Positions 1-6,355 are shown, counted from the stretch's first letter. The stretch: 7,634 nt of DNA from CAWBRT01 sp050015355 (GCA_050015355.1 JBEKBO010000170.1:1-7634); one strand, 5' to 3'. The notes: a model not told the origin generated them from the letters alone. A program made the numbers and translations.

Positions 1-53
1 GCCAGAAACTGTTGCAAGCGCCTTACGCACTTCTCGACCTGGGCGTCGGTCAT
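1..53 (-). CDS. N-terminal fragment of an unidentified protein, cut by the window edge
   Basis: Reading leftwards from a start codon at 53, an open frame MTDAQVEKCVRRLQQFL runs off the window. Only 17 full codons are visible, so no family can be assigned. The predicted peptide is helical and charged. Two things support a real start. A good promoter-like sequence ends just upstream (see 61-89). The frame also faces out of the repeat-bearing spacer, transcribed in the same direction as murB. A TTG at 89 is in frame and could extend the protein by 12 residues, but it is part of the candidate -35 box, so the ATG is preferred. There is no clear Shine-Dalgarno sequence. It could also be a chance open frame. 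Confidence 0.35.
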   Translation of the reverse strand, partial: MTDAQVEKCVRRLQQFL

Positions 54-60
54 GCTCGCA

Positions 61-89
61 ACGGTAGCACCCGACGAAAGAACTGTCAA
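61..89 (-). promoter_or_regulatory. Candidate sigma70-type promoter for the gene starting at 53
   Basis: On the minus strand a perfect TTGACA (89-84) is followed by a 17-nt spacer and TACCGT (66-61), which matches the -10 consensus at 3 of 6 positions. Only 7 nt separate the -10 box from the ATG at 53, so transcription would start at or next to the start codon and give a leaderless message. The -35 box is strong and the -10 box weak. Confidence 0.4.
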
Positions 90-155
90 TAACTTAACGT
101 AGTAATACTAGTGTCGTGTCCCAGAAATACCTCAAATACTAAACACACCTCGTGA

Positions 156-246
156 GTGTCATCCTGAGCGTAGCGAAGGATCTGCTTTTCCCAGCATTTC
201 AAAGCAAAAGCAGATTCTTCGCTTCCTTCGGTCGCTCAGAATGGCA
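156..246. repeat. Imperfect palindromic intergenic repeat (CATCCTGAGCG type)
   Basis: The left arm (about 156-189) contains TCATCCTGAGCG, then GCGAAGGATCTGCTTTT. The reverse complement of the right arm (about 203-246) contains GCCATTCTGAGCG, then GCGAAGAATCTGCTTTT. The arms therefore pair over most of their length around a short centre. The right arm carries about 9 extra bases (ACCGAAGGA region). Repeats with this core are, to my knowledge, abundant between genes in Acidobacteriota and some other phyla, and often generate spurious small proteins reading SVILSVAKDL. The structure resembles a REP or MITE-like element. No coding role is apparent. Confidence 0.75.
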
Positions 247-279
247 CAGTAAGATTCATTACACGAATTTGCGGAATAG

Positions 280-298
280 GACGCCACGCTGGGGCGTC
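280..298 (-). terminator. Small hairpin overlapping the murB stop codon, possible weak terminator
   Basis: GACGCC (280-285) and GGCGTC (293-298) form a perfect 6-bp stem with a 7-nt loop, overlapping the murB TGA at 297-299. No run of T follows on the minus strand, so this is not a classic intrinsic terminator. It might protect the 3' end of the transcript or simply be chance. Confidence 0.25.
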
Positions 299-1445
299 AG
301 GGCACAACAGGCGGGGCCAGCTTGCTTCCGGTCGGGAAACCGACGAACACCGGCTCCGGTTCGAGCTCTATGGCAAAGGCCTCGCGCACCTTCGCCTGCA
401 CCAGATTTTTCAGCTTCAGCAGATCGGCGGTGGTAGCGCCTCCGAGGTTCACCAGCGCCAGCGCATGTTTGCGGGAGACAGCGACGGGCCCGAGCTGAAA
501 GCCCCGGCACACGCCCGAGTGCTCCACCAGCCAGGCCGCCGGAAGCTTTACGCGTCCGTCGCCGGCCTCGAAACACGGAACCTTGAAGTCCGACGAGCAC
601 TCCTTTGAGATACGACGCGCGGCTTGGTCAGGCTGTGCGGTCGTAGCAAACGGCTCTTTGGCCTTATAGCGCTCCACGATCTGCTGGTAATGGGCGCGCG
701 TAATGAGCGGATTTTTGAAGAATGAACCCGCACTCCGCGAGTCGGGTTCCGCATCCTCCACCACCATGGCTTTGCGCCGCCGGATTTCCAGTACCGCCTG
801 GCGCACCTGTGCCAACGAAGGCTGCGCGGCATACTCGCCGAAGTGCGCCTTCAGATCCGCGTAGCGCAAGCAGGGCGTGCCCGCGGGGCGCAGCGCAAAA
901 GTTACGCGCAGAATCATGTAGCGCCCGCGATCGGCGGCGTTGAAGCGGCTGCCGCGATAGCAAAAGCCGCAGTCGCGATTCTCCAAGCTGACAAACTCGA
1001 GGGTGTTGAGATCGAGCGCCTGCACGCTGCGGATCGTTTCGGAAACCTCTTGCCCGTACGCCCCCACGTTCTGCACAGGTGTTCCGCCCACGGTGCCGGG
1101 AATGCCGCTCAGACATTCGACTCCGGCGCATTCTTCGGCTACAGCGTGCTGCACAAACTCATCCCAACCGGCTCCCGCACCGGCGTCGTACAGGATTTCA
1201 TTATTCACCAGCCGTCGTTCGATGCCGGCAATCGCGATGCGCGCTACCAGTCCCGGCCAGCCCTCGTCGGAAACAACCAGGTTGCTGCCGCCGCCGAGAA
1301 TGAATAACGGTTGGCCATACTCGCGGGCCCAGAGGACGGCCTCACGCGCATCGTTGGCCGTTCGCACGTTGACGAAATAGCGTGCCGGTCCTCCAATGCC
1401 GAGCGTGGTCAAGGGCGCGAGCGGAATGTTCTGGAGAATCTCCAT
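297..1445 (-). CDS. murB: UDP-N-acetylenolpyruvoylglucosamine reductase (MurB, type I)
   Basis: MurB is the cytoplasmic FAD enzyme that uses NADPH to reduce UDP-GlcNAc-enolpyruvate to UDP-N-acetylmuramate in peptidoglycan precursor synthesis. The 382-residue product has the family hallmarks in order. These are the FAD-binding GGGSNLVV (51-58), SGIPGTVGG (113-121) and VQNVGAYGQEV (124-134), YRGSRF with the expected catalytic Arg164, SAGSFFKNP with catalytic Ser241, and LEPEPVFVG with Glu364. By motif position these match Arg159, Ser229 and Glu325 of the E. coli enzyme. It resembles the E. coli (type I) form but is about 40 residues longer. Much of the excess is a stretch of about 26 residues around 262-288, lying between the helix after the Ser motif and VPCFEAGDGRVKLPAAWLVE, plus a short proline-rich tail. 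The start at 1445 is supported by the conserved opening TTLGIGGPARYF near residue 14. No Shine-Dalgarno is visible; a candidate promoter abuts the ATG. It is transcribed alone, divergently from the membrane-protein gene. Confidence 0.96.
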   Translation of the reverse strand: MEILQNIPLAPLTTLGIGGPARYFVNVRTANDAREAVLWAREYGQPLFILGGGSNLVVSDEGWPGLVARIAIAGIERRLVNNEILYDAGAGAGWDEFVQHAVAEECAGVECLSGIPGTVGGTPVQNVGAYGQEVSETIRSVQALDLNTLEFVSLENRDCGFCYRGSRFNAADRGRYMILRVTFALRPAGTPCLRYADLKAHFGEYAAQPSLAQVRQAVLEIRRRKAMVVEDAEPDSRSAGSFFKNPLITRAHYQQIVERYKAKEPFATTAQPDQAARRISKECSSDFKVPCFEAGDGRVKLPAAWLVEHSGVCRGFQLGPVAVSRKHALALVNLGGATTADLLKLKNLVQAKVREAFAIELEPEPVFVGFPTGSKLAPPVVP

Positions 1446-1452
1446 CGCCGAC

Positions 1453-1482
1453 AGTTTACAGGATGAGCGACGATGCTCTAAA
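1453..1482 (-). promoter_or_regulatory. Candidate murB promoter abutting the start codon
   Basis: On the minus strand TTTAGA (1482-1477, 4 of 6 matches to TTGACA), an 18-nt spacer and TAAACT (1458-1453, 4 of 6 matches to TATAAT) lie 7 nt upstream of the murB ATG. There is no Shine-Dalgarno sequence between them, which fits a leaderless transcript. Boxes are imperfect, so this is a candidate only. Confidence 0.35.
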
Positions 1483-1560
1483 CGGTGCGAGCCGTAGTTC
1501 CCGTTTTGGCCCTGAGGTTGATAAGGCCTGTTTGCGACAGCTACGATTAATTACGTGCAA

Positions 1561-1660
1561 GGGGTGGCCCACACAAGCGTCCTTTGCTTGTGTGGGGTAG
1601 TTGGTTTTCCGTATACAGACTGCCCCACTCAAGCCAAAAGAAGGCTTGAATGGGCCACCC
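1561..1660. repeat. Composite palindrome: two hairpins inside an outer inverted repeat
   Basis: Hairpin A has a perfect 11-bp stem, CCCACACAAGC (1568-1578) with GCTTGTGTGGG (1586-1596), and a 7-nt loop. Hairpin B pairs CCCACTCAAGCC (1624-1635) with GGCTTGAATGGG (1643-1654), 11 of 12 bp, also with a 7-nt loop. The whole unit is bounded by a perfect 10-bp outer inverted repeat, GGGTGGCCCA (1562-1571) and TGGGCCACCC (1651-1660). The element lies in the spacer between divergent murB and the membrane-protein gene. Its arms share the CCCAC/GTGGG ends of the hairpin at 6454-6483, so the two belong to one repeat type. It ends about 70 bp before the membrane-protein start. It could act as RNA structure, but its position between divergent genes argues against a simple terminator. 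Confidence 0.85.
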
Positions 1661-1733
1661 GCGGGCACCGCCCCAAAACTTACGCAAGTGCGCGGATGAA
1701 ATTCGCCAATTTTGTAGTACCCTACGCTGCATC

Positions 1734-2555
1734 ATGTTCAGCAGCATAAAATTCACCGCATATGAAGTGTTCGGGTATCTGTTTCCGGGCATGGTGGCCT
1801 TCGTCGCCGCGTTCATTTTTTGGAGCGTGTGTCGTGATGCCCATGTCGTCATTGACCTTGGACAACCGGCAATCGTCTGGATCATCATCGGAGTGGTGTC
1901 CTACTTGCTCGGCCATGTTGTTGAATCGTTTGCGGCGCATGTTTACGGCGCTTATTGGGAAAGTTTCAGATGGGTTCACGACCTAAGGCGGGCGAACCTT
2001 CGCCATGACCGCTGGGCATGGAGAATGCTATGGACGTGGCCGCTCATCTGGCTGAAAATAGTCGTCAATTGGCCGATATATGAACCCAGGATTGACCGGA
2101 ATCTAGGGCGCAGCAACGCAGAGATTACTGCTGAGCTTTATGCGCGGGCTGAAGAACAAGTTGCGTTTTATCTAGGAGATACTCTTCGTGATCCGCCCTC
2201 GCGGAACTGGGTCTTCGAGATTTGCAGTAACGCCGTCGCCCGAGATAAGAGGGAGGGGACCAAAAACGGGGAGGGAGATGACAGGCGAGAAGTTTGGAGC
2301 TACCGAGAGGGTTTTTACAAAGGGATGTCGCTATCATTGCTAATGCTAGGGGGAGTACTGATATGGACCTTGTTTTATAAGGTCAACGGCAGGATCGTAA
2401 CAATCGTGGCCGAGAACAGGACCCTGATCGACTGGGGGCCTCGGACGGTCAAGTACATCGGAATCGCGTGTTTGGTCGCGGCGTTTTTTTATTGGCAAAG
2501 TGCCTTGAGAATCCGAGTGCGCCGCATAACCGACACCCTGTCCTCTTCCTCCTAA
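1734..2555 (+). CDS. Unrecognised multi-pass membrane protein with a large polar central region
   Basis: I do not recognise a named family. The 273-residue product has clear hydrophobic spans at about 11-31 (containing GYLFPG), 46-64, 197-216 and 240-258, and a weaker tryptophan-rich span at about 99-113. Between the second and fourth of these lies a largely polar, charged region (about 65-196), probably cytoplasmic, ending in the motif YREGFYKG just before the membrane. The overall plan is two N-terminal helices, a soluble insert and two C-terminal helices. The open frame extends up to 1650, but those codons lie in the palindromic repeat; the ATG at 1734 gives a normal membrane-protein N-terminus (MFSSIKFTAYEVFGYLFPG) and is preferred. 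No Shine-Dalgarno is seen. Sample lines are about 48-53% GC, against about 60-62% in flanking genes, and AGA, CTA and ATA codons occur. This suggests acquisition by transfer. It is a lone gene, convergent with the rhomboid gene. Real gene: likely; function: unknown. Confidence 0.8.
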   Translation: MFSSIKFTAYEVFGYLFPGMVAFVAAFIFWSVCRDAHVVIDLGQPAIVWIIIGVVSYLLGHVVESFAAHVYGAYWESFRWVHDLRRANLRHDRWAWRMLWTWPLIWLKIVVNWPIYEPRIDRNLGRSNAEITAELYARAEEQVAFYLGDTLRDPPSRNWVFEICSNAVARDKREGTKNGEGDDRREVWSYREGFYKGMSLSLLMLGGVLIWTLFYKVNGRIVTIVAENRTLIDWGPRTVKYIGIACLVAAFFYWQSALRIRVRRITDTLSSSS

Positions 2556-2648
2556 TAAACACACAACGGTGACTCGCTGTGCATCAGGGATGCGCGCTTC
2601 AGGTCTTCAGTCCTAATTGATGAAAAATCCCCATATCACCCGTTAGCG

Positions 2649-4046
2649 CTACTTCCGTTGGCTTTTCAAACGCTCCAGCAGGTCCTGCGCGGGCTTAAAA
2701 TCTGGCGCGATCCGCAGCACCTTGGTCAGTTGGTCTTGCGCTCGCTGATTGTCGCCGTTCAAAACCAGCGCCATCGCCAGGTGGTAATTTTCGTCCAGCG
2801 AGTTGGGCCGGGCTTGCGCCGCTTTTTCGAAAGCCCGCACAGCATCCGGAAAATCGCGGCGGGCCATCTGTGCGAGGCCCAGGTTGTAGTACTTGTCCGG
2901 ATCGCGTGGATCGAGCGAAATCGACTTCTGGCAGGACGCGGCGGCATCGTCGAAGGAGCGCTTTCGCAGGTAGACGACGCAGATTTGGCTGTAGGCGTCG
3001 GCCAAGTCCGGCTTCAGTTCGACGGTGCGCTTGAATTCCTGCAAGGCTTTGTCGAGGTCGTTGCGCTTCAGATAAATGTAGCCGAGAAGGAAATGCGCGT
3101 CGGGGCGATTAGGGTCGTCGCGCAGCGCCCGTTGGACGCTCAGCAGCGCCTGTTGCTGATCGCCCGCTCGCAGCGCCTGCTCCGCCGCAGCCAGCGCCAG
3201 TTCGTCTCTGTTCCGCCGGCGGGCGAAGGCAGCCGCGGCCAGCAGCAGCACGGCCACCAACGCAAAAGCCATATACGGGCGCAAGACTCCGGCTCGTTGC
3301 GGCGGGCCGGAAATTGCATCGGGTTCAGGTTCGCGCACCGGCCCGCTGGGAAGCAGCGCTCCCAGGATCGCTCCGGTAATGAGACCTCCGAGGTGTGCCG
3401 CATTATCGATGTGCGCGGCGGCGGCGCCAAACGCGATGTTGTAGAAAACAAAAATCGCGATGCTGGTCAGATTGCCGCGCATGGCGGCGCGCAAACGCCG
3501 GTTGCGCTGAAAGCCAAGCGCCGGCAGCAGCGCTCCCGCAATGCCAAAAATTGCGCCGGAGGCGCCAACGCCGACCACCGCCGAGTGCCACCACACGCTG
3601 GCGATGCTTCCGCCCAGTGCGCAGAACAAGTAGAGCAGGACGAAGCTGCGGCGTCCAAACAACAGCTCGGCCAGGATGCCGAGGTTCAGAAACGCCCACA
3701 TGTTCAGCGCGATGTGAAGAATGTTCGCGTGCAGAAATGCCGAGGTGAGCAGACGCCACCATTGTCCGCTGCCGAGGGTTAGAGGTCCGAAGTTGGCTCC
3801 CCACCTTATGAGCCTGGCCGGGCTGGGAGAAGCGGAATGCAGGGAAGCCGCCATTGCCAGGAACACCAAAACGTTTAAGGCGATGAGGATGGCCGTTGGA
3901 GAACGAAGCCAGAAGCTCAGCGGAGGACGCCGGGTTGCAACTCGTTGCGGCTGAATTTCGGCCAGCTCCTGGCGGCAGGCGGGGCACAGCATATCCCCCG
4001 CCACCGTGGGTTCAAAGGCTCGCCGGCAGTGTGCGCACTCTTGCAT
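2649..4046 (-). CDS. Rhomboid-family intramembrane serine protease with N-terminal zinc ribbon and C-terminal TPR repeats
   Basis: Rhomboids cleave membrane-embedded substrates. This 465-residue protein has three parts. Residues 4-24 form a CxxC...CxxC zinc ribbon (Cys4, Cys7, Cys21, Cys24). Residues about 50-235 are a six-helix rhomboid core. It carries HxxxxHxxxN (His106, His111, Asn115), the active-site GASG with Ser163, and AAHLGG with the partner His218, so the catalytic dyad is intact. A seventh helix (about 258-275) follows, and then about four to five tetratricopeptide repeats (about 283-451), for example DAHFLLGYIYLKRNDLDKAL. The TPRs probably bind a partner or substrate. Their side of the membrane depends on topology, which I infer only loosely. 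It is the last gene of a minus-strand unit, starting 3 nt after the stop of the beta-propeller gene with no Shine-Dalgarno of its own, so translation is probably coupled. The substrate is unknown. The end is convergent with the membrane-protein gene, with only a 93-nt spacer and no convincing terminator. Confidence 0.93.
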   Translation of the reverse strand: MQECAHCRRAFEPTVAGDMLCPACRQELAEIQPQRVATRRPPLSFWLRSPTAILIALNVLVFLAMAASLHSASPSPARLIRWGANFGPLTLGSGQWWRLLTSAFLHANILHIALNMWAFLNLGILAELLFGRRSFVLLYLFCALGGSIASVWWHSAVVGVGASGAIFGIAGALLPALGFQRNRRLRAAMRGNLTSIAIFVFYNIAFGAAAAHIDNAAHLGGLITGAILGALLPSGPVREPEPDAISGPPQRAGVLRPYMAFALVAVLLLAAAAFARRRNRDELALAAAEQALRAGDQQQALLSVQRALRDDPNRPDAHFLLGYIYLKRNDLDKALQEFKRTVELKPDLADAYSQICVVYLRKRSFDDAAASCQKSISLDPRDPDKYYNLGLAQMARRDFPDAVRAFEKAAQARPNSLDENYHLAMALVLNGDNQRAQDQLTKVLRIAPDFKPAQDLLERLKSQRK

Positions 4047-4049
4047 GGG

Positions 4050-5219
4050 TTAGTTGCCGGCCGGCAGCATCTTGAACGCGATACCGTTCGGCTGCATGCC
4101 GGTGGGAATCATCGTGAACAAACGTTGCGGCGGTTTTTGGATCTTCTTGTCGCGCCGCACACCGAGCCGTAGCACAGACACATCGCCAGACCCCGTATCC
4201 GCGACAAACAGCAGTTGTTCGTCAGGCGTCAACACCATCCGGTCTGGCCTGCTGCCCACGGGAACGCTCACCAGCAGCTTCCTGGTGGACACATCGAAGA
4301 CGGCGACGGAGCTCGATTGCAGGTTGCTGACGTAAAGCAGGCTGCTGTCGCCGCTGAAAACGCCACTCACGGGGCTGTTGCCGGCCAGAAAACTTTCACT
4401 GACCTCGTTCGAGGTGGTGTTGATGGCCGAGATCGTATCCGCCTCGAAGTTGCACACGAACAACTCGCCGCCGTCGGGCTTCAGCATCAAGCTGACCGGA
4501 GTGCCGCCAACCCGAAGCAGCGTCAGCAGCCGTTTGTTCTTCAGGTCGATGGCCGCAATCTGATGCGATGCGGTGCAAGCCACAAACGCTTTGCTGCCGT
4601 CCGGCAGGATGGCAATATCCTCCGGGTTCCCGCAGACCGGAATGGTGGCCTGCACCTCGAGCCTCTGCGCGTCGATCAACGAGACGGCATTTGCGCCACG
4701 CGAGGAGACGACAACCAACTTGCCATCCGGCGACACCCGCGCCACCCCGGGCTGGGCCGGAACCGATATGTTGCCGAGCCACTGACGATTCTGCAGATTC
4801 AGCACGGTGACGGTATTCGAGCCGGCATTGGCAACGAACGCGCGCGACCCGTCCGGCGTTACGGAAAGGTGGTACGGGCTTCGTTGCACGGCCATCGTCG
4901 CCACCAGTTGATTGCTGCGCGCGTCGATAACGCTCACCGAGCCCGAATCCGAGTTCACGACGTAAACTTCGCTATTGACCGGGTTCGGGGTAACTCCCGT
5001 CGGGTTCTTGCCCACGTTCAGCGTTCGCAGCGGCGCGAACGAAGTGGTGTCGATGATCGTTACCGTGTCGCTCTTGCCGTTGCTTACATAGATGAAACCT
5101 TGCGTGGCGGGCGAGGCCTTGCTGCAACCCAGGCAGGCGAACAGCACCATGCAGATGGCGGCAAACACGGCCAGAGCAAGCCGGCATGGCCGGGCGAACG
5201 GGCGTTTGTTGTTTATCAC
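4050..5219 (-). CDS. YVTN-type beta-propeller protein, probable lipoprotein
   Basis: The 389-residue product is an exported beta-propeller of the YVTN/NHL-like kind, usually a binding or scaffold module without enzymatic activity. A basic N-terminus and hydrophobic stretch (about 13-31) end in two candidate lipidation cysteines, Cys29 (LFAC) and Cys32 (CLGC). Neither is a textbook lipobox, so a plain signal peptide is also possible. The rest is a repeat whose signature strand recurs exactly every 42 residues: YVSN at 44, YVVN at 86, FVAN at 128, VVSS at 170, FVAC at 212, FVCN at 254, YVSN at 296 and FVAD at 338. TPDG-type turns precede many of them. The C-terminal TGMQPNGIAF probably closes the ring by pairing with the first repeat. 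The GTG start at 5219 is chosen because it overlaps the DAHP synthase TGA (GTGA, 4-nt overlap) and the next Met (24) would destroy the signal sequence. Ligand unknown. Confidence 0.9.
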   Translation of the reverse strand: MINNKRPFARPCRLALAVFAAICMVLFACLGCSKASPATQGFIYVSNGKSDTVTIIDTTSFAPLRTLNVGKNPTGVTPNPVNSEVYVVNSDSGSVSVIDARSNQLVATMAVQRSPYHLSVTPDGSRAFVANAGSNTVTVLNLQNRQWLGNISVPAQPGVARVSPDGKLVVVSSRGANAVSLIDAQRLEVQATIPVCGNPEDIAILPDGSKAFVACTASHQIAAIDLKNKRLLTLLRVGGTPVSLMLKPDGGELFVCNFEADTISAINTTSNEVSESFLAGNSPVSGVFSGDSSLLYVSNLQSSSVAVFDVSTRKLLVSVPVGSRPDRMVLTPDEQLLFVADTGSGDVSVLRLGVRRDKKIQKPPQRLFTMIPTGMQPNGIAFKMLPAGN

Positions 5220-6334
5220 GCGGAAGCCGGCTCGTCGTCCTGATCAGCGGCAGGGCCGGCGGCGCGCGCCGCGGTTGCATGTAATGGAGTGGCGCCGAGC
5301 ATCTCCGGAGGGCCGGCGATGGTGCGATCCAGCACCTCCGCGATCGGCCGTACTTGCTTGATCAGCTCTTCAAGTTGCCAAGGGAAAATCGACTGCGCGC
5401 CGTCGGAGCGCGCCTGCTCGGGGTTGTCGTGCACTTCCAGCATCAATCCGTCACAGCCAACCGCGACGGCGGCGCGTGAAAGCGGGATCACCTTATTGCG
5501 TTTGCCGGTTCCGTGACTCGGATCGACCATGATGGGCAAATGGCTTTCGCGCTGGATGGCCGGCACGATGCTCAGATCCAGCGTGTTGCGCGAGTGATCC
5601 GCAAAGGTGCGGACACCGCGCTCGCACAGAATAACCTGGTGGTTGCCTTCGTTCATCACGTACTCGGCAGCCAGCAGGAACTCCTCCAGCGTGGCGCTCA
5701 AGCCGCGCTTCAACAAAACCGGTTTGCGGGCCTGGCCGGCGCGCTTCAACAGCGAATAATTCTGCATGTTTCGCGCCCCAATCTGGATGACATCGGCATA
5801 CTGTTCGACCAGATCCAGCGACGCTTCATTGATGGCTTCGGTCACGATCAGCAATCCGAATCGCCTGCGTACCTCGGCGAGAAGCCTCAAGCCTTCGAGC
5901 CCAAGGCCCTGAAACGAATAGGGCGAAGTGCGCGGCTTGAAAGCGCCGGCACGGAAAAAAGGTACGCCCATGCGCGCGATGCGCTCGGCCAGGCCGAAGA
6001 TCTGCTCGGGGGTCTCCACCGCGCAGGGTCCGGCCACGATGGCCAGCGCAGAGCCGCCAATCGTGGCCTGGCTGCCGGGAAAGTGAATGACCGTGTTCTC
6101 GGGCTTGACGTCGCGGCTCACCAGCTTGTAGCGCTTGCTGATGAGCAGTACTTCCTGCACACCCGGCAACTCTTCGAAAAATGCCGGGTCCAGCTCGCCG
6201 GTTTCGCCGATCACGGCGATTCCGAAACGCTGCGTGCCCGCGCTGATGTGCGAGCGGAGCCCAAGACTTTCTATCTTCTGGCAGACCGCCCGGACGTGCT
6301 CTTCCGTGGCTTGGGCCTGCATGACGACGAACAT
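5216..6334 (-). CDS. aroF: 3-deoxy-7-phosphoheptulonate (DAHP) synthase, type I-beta with N-terminal regulatory domain
   Basis: This enzyme condenses phosphoenolpyruvate and erythrose 4-phosphate to DAHP, the first committed step of the shikimate pathway to aromatic amino acids. The 372-residue protein has an N-terminal ferredoxin-like domain (about 1-70). In the Thermotoga-type enzyme this domain binds tyrosine or phenylalanine for feedback inhibition. A TIM-barrel catalytic domain follows. Visible motifs are AGPCAVE, FRAGAFKPRTSPYSFQG, QIGARNMQN, LLKRG and MVDPSHGTGKR. The metal ligands expected from the Thermotoga enzyme are all present: Cys104, His274, Glu300 and Asp311. Residues about 340-372 are an Ala/Pro-rich tail beyond the usual family end. 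The start at 6334 has a GAGG Shine-Dalgarno 8 nt upstream (complement of 6343-6346); Met5 is an alternative. It is first in a unit with the propeller and rhomboid genes. Family members are variously named aroF, aroG or aroA, so the symbol is tentative. Confidence 0.95.
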   Translation of the reverse strand: MFVVMQAQATEEHVRAVCQKIESLGLRSHISAGTQRFGIAVIGETGELDPAFFEELPGVQEVLLISKRYKLVSRDVKPENTVIHFPGSQATIGGSALAIVAGPCAVETPEQIFGLAERIARMGVPFFRAGAFKPRTSPYSFQGLGLEGLRLLAEVRRRFGLLIVTEAINEASLDLVEQYADVIQIGARNMQNYSLLKRAGQARKPVLLKRGLSATLEEFLLAAEYVMNEGNHQVILCERGVRTFADHSRNTLDLSIVPAIQRESHLPIMVDPSHGTGKRNKVIPLSRAAVAVGCDGLMLEVHDNPEQARSDGAQSIFPWQLEELIKQVRPIAEVLDRTIAGPPEMLGATPLHATAARAAGPAADQDDEPASA

Positions 6335-6355
6335 AGGCGTTGCCTCGAAGACTCT

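Noticed and set aside
100..130. CTAG at 108-111 followed by TGTCGTGTCCC as a second IS630 end
   Set aside because: It shares no clear similarity with the sequence at 7519-7534 and no transposase lies beside it, so the resemblance rests on CTAG alone.
152..436. Plus-strand 94-codon frame beginning MSVILSVAKDLLF
   Set aside because: Its start is inside the palindromic repeat and the rest is antisense to the murB 3' end. This peptide is the familiar artefact of the CATCCTGAGCG repeat.
1561..1660. CRISPR-like array or tRNA in the repeat-rich spacer
   Set aside because: The repeats are inverted, not regularly spaced direct repeats, and no tRNA cloverleaf or T-loop motif is present.
1650..1733. 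N-terminal extension of the membrane protein to the ATG at 1650
   Set aside because: These codons begin inside the palindromic repeat and encode a polar stretch unlike a membrane-protein start; ATG 1734 gives a normal N-terminus.
2556..2648. Terminator in the convergent spacer between the membrane-protein and rhomboid genes
   Set aside because: The only hairpin I find is a 5-bp stem, GCATC/GATGC near 2581-2593, without an adjacent T-run on either strand, so it is too weak to call.
2658..3782. Plus-strand 374-codon frame
   Set aside because: It is entirely antisense to the rhomboid-TPR gene, rich in Arg and Gln with no motifs, as expected for a shadow frame in GC-rich DNA.
4215..5243. Plus-strand 342-codon frame
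   Set aside because: It is antisense to the beta-propeller gene, whose repeats create the long open frame; no recognisable domain.
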